Source: Nocardioidaceae bacterium (GTDB taxonomy: Bacteria; Actinomycetota; Actinomycetes; Propionibacteriales; Nocardioidaceae). From it: a stretch of DNA of 5,625 nt. The translations under genes were made by a program, and so were the position numbers. The DNA is taken from the NCBI GenBank assembly GCA_013698435.1, contig JACCVA010000478.1:1-5625 (forward strand), in the 5' to 3' direction. The notes below the pieces were generated by a model. That model saw only the letters and a program-made list of their open reading frames with translations. It searched no databases and was not told where the DNA came from. Of the stretch, positions 5,086-5,625 are shown piece after piece; positions within the stretch are counted from its first letter, which is position 1, and each line of letters opens with the position of its first letter.

Positions 5086-5625
5086 CGCGGGCGCGGGTTC
5101 CACCGCAGGGCGGGTCAGACGCCAAAGACCCGGCACGACCGAGACCGCTGCAACTCCGTCACGCCCGGCGTACGTGGCCACGGCGTGGACGGCGTCGGCG
5201 CTGTCGGCTGACACGACGAGGTAGGCCAGCATCGGCGACACGTCGACGTCCATGCAGGTCGTCGAGCCGCCCCGAACGCGTAGCTCGTCGCTGCCGAGCG
5301 AGTCGCCCGCTGGCCCGACCCGCTCGATCTCGACGCGACCGGTCCCGCGCTCAGCAGTGTTCGCGCACAGCGTGAGGTCGGTGCGCGACACCACCGGCAC
5401 CACCGCGGGCGCTCCCAGGGCAGGGCTCGAGGTCGTGACGGCGAACTCCGGACGGGCGCCAACGGTCGTGCTCACGATCCCGCCGGTGATCGGCACCGTC
5501 GACGTGAGCCGCAAGGAGGTCGAGGCCCGGTCGGCGACGGCCGTGACGTCGGTGACGAGGACCGACCCTGGATCCACCCGGAGGCCGCGCAGCGCGGTCG
5601 GTCTGAAGGGACCGGACTCGCTGAG
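5080..5625 (-). CDS. DUF5719 family protein, C-terminal part, start outside the window
   Basis: The frame is open to the right edge, so 181 residues plus the TAG stop are visible and the N-terminus is missing. The text resembles the C-terminal half of actinobacterial DUF5719 proteins, long exported or membrane-anchored proteins with repeated beta-strand modules. Visible features are LRGLRVDPGSVLVTDV (12-27), ALGAPAVVPVVSRTDLTLCANT (around 69-90), RVRGGSTTCMDVDVS (116-130), AYLVVSADSADAVHAVATYAG (around 134-154) and a terminal VVPGLWRL (163-170), followed by an Ala/Pro tail. Alternating hydrophobic strands with few charges fit an extracellular beta-sandwich. Cys87 and Cys124 are the only cysteines visible and could form a disulfide. 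Function is unknown; the family commonly lies near a glycosyltransferase in this neighbourhood (from memory). Any signal peptide or anchor would be off the edge. The GTG at 5577 is unlikely to be the true start, because family-like sequence continues upstream. Confidence 0.8.
   Translation of the reverse strand, partial: LSESGPFRPTALRGLRVDPGSVLVTDVTAVADRASTSLRLTSTVPITGGIVSTTVGARPEFAVTTSSPALGAPAVVPVVSRTDLTLCANTAERGTGRVEIERVGPAGDSLGSDELRVRGGSTTCMDVDVSPMLAYLVVSADSADAVHAVATYAGRDGVAAVSVVPGLWRLTRPAVEPAPAA

Noticed and set aside
4607..5125. N-terminal extension of the metallopeptidase-family gene to a start at 5125
   Set aside because: It would cover the whole DUF3499 gene on the opposite strand, and the added sequence does not resemble the family.
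5575..5577. GTG at 5577 as the start of the DUF5719 gene
   Set aside because: The frame stays open with family-like sequence to the window edge, and the known family is much longer, so the true start is outside the window.

Overview
The window reads as chromosomal core sequence from a high-GC actinobacterium. The family content and order suggest a Nocardioides-like member of Propionibacteriales, but that placement is inference from protein resemblance, not a search. The sequence is strongly GC-rich, several starts are GTG, and DUF3499 and DUF5719 are essentially actinobacterial families. I see no mobile element, CRISPR array, tRNA, rRNA or sign of recent transfer. Coding density is very high, and the only intergenic stretches over 50 bases are 415-479 and 4607-4711.

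Layout. Six genes lie head to tail on the minus strand and should be read from right to left. They are a zincin-like metallopeptidase-family protein (4606-4136), a phosphomannomutase/phosphoglucomutase (manB, 4120-2681), a Trm112-like zinc protein (2684-2484), a SIS-domain sugar-isomerase-like protein (2471-1449), a ZnT9/SLC30A9-type cation diffusion facilitator (1433-480), and the N-terminal 138 codons of S-adenosylhomocysteine hydrolase (ahcY, 414-1, running off the left edge). Gaps are 15, -4 (GTGA overlap), 12, 15 and 65 bases, so the first five look like one operon. ahcY is either read through or served by its own promoter. On the right, a DUF3499 gene (4712-5068, plus) diverges from the operon. 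It converges on a DUF5719 gene (5625-5080, minus) whose start is outside the window.

How the genes fit together. The phosphomannomutase and the SIS protein point to hexose-phosphate interconversion that feeds GDP-mannose and cell-envelope glycans. A mannose-6-phosphate isomerase (manA) often sits in this neighbourhood in other actinobacteria and is not between these genes here. Trm112 proteins are zinc-bearing partners of SAM-dependent methyltransferases, and AhcY removes the S-adenosylhomocysteine those enzymes make, which is a possible but unproven link across the operon.

The window is mostly conserved housekeeping sequence. The points most worth a second look are: a metallopeptidase-family protein with no HExxH, a SIS protein with an eroded sugar-phosphate loop, a mirrored pair of possible leaderless GTG starts in the divergent region, a strong hairpin in the ahcY leader, and a hairpin spanning both stop codons where DUF3499 and DUF5719 converge. 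I found no convincing novel system.
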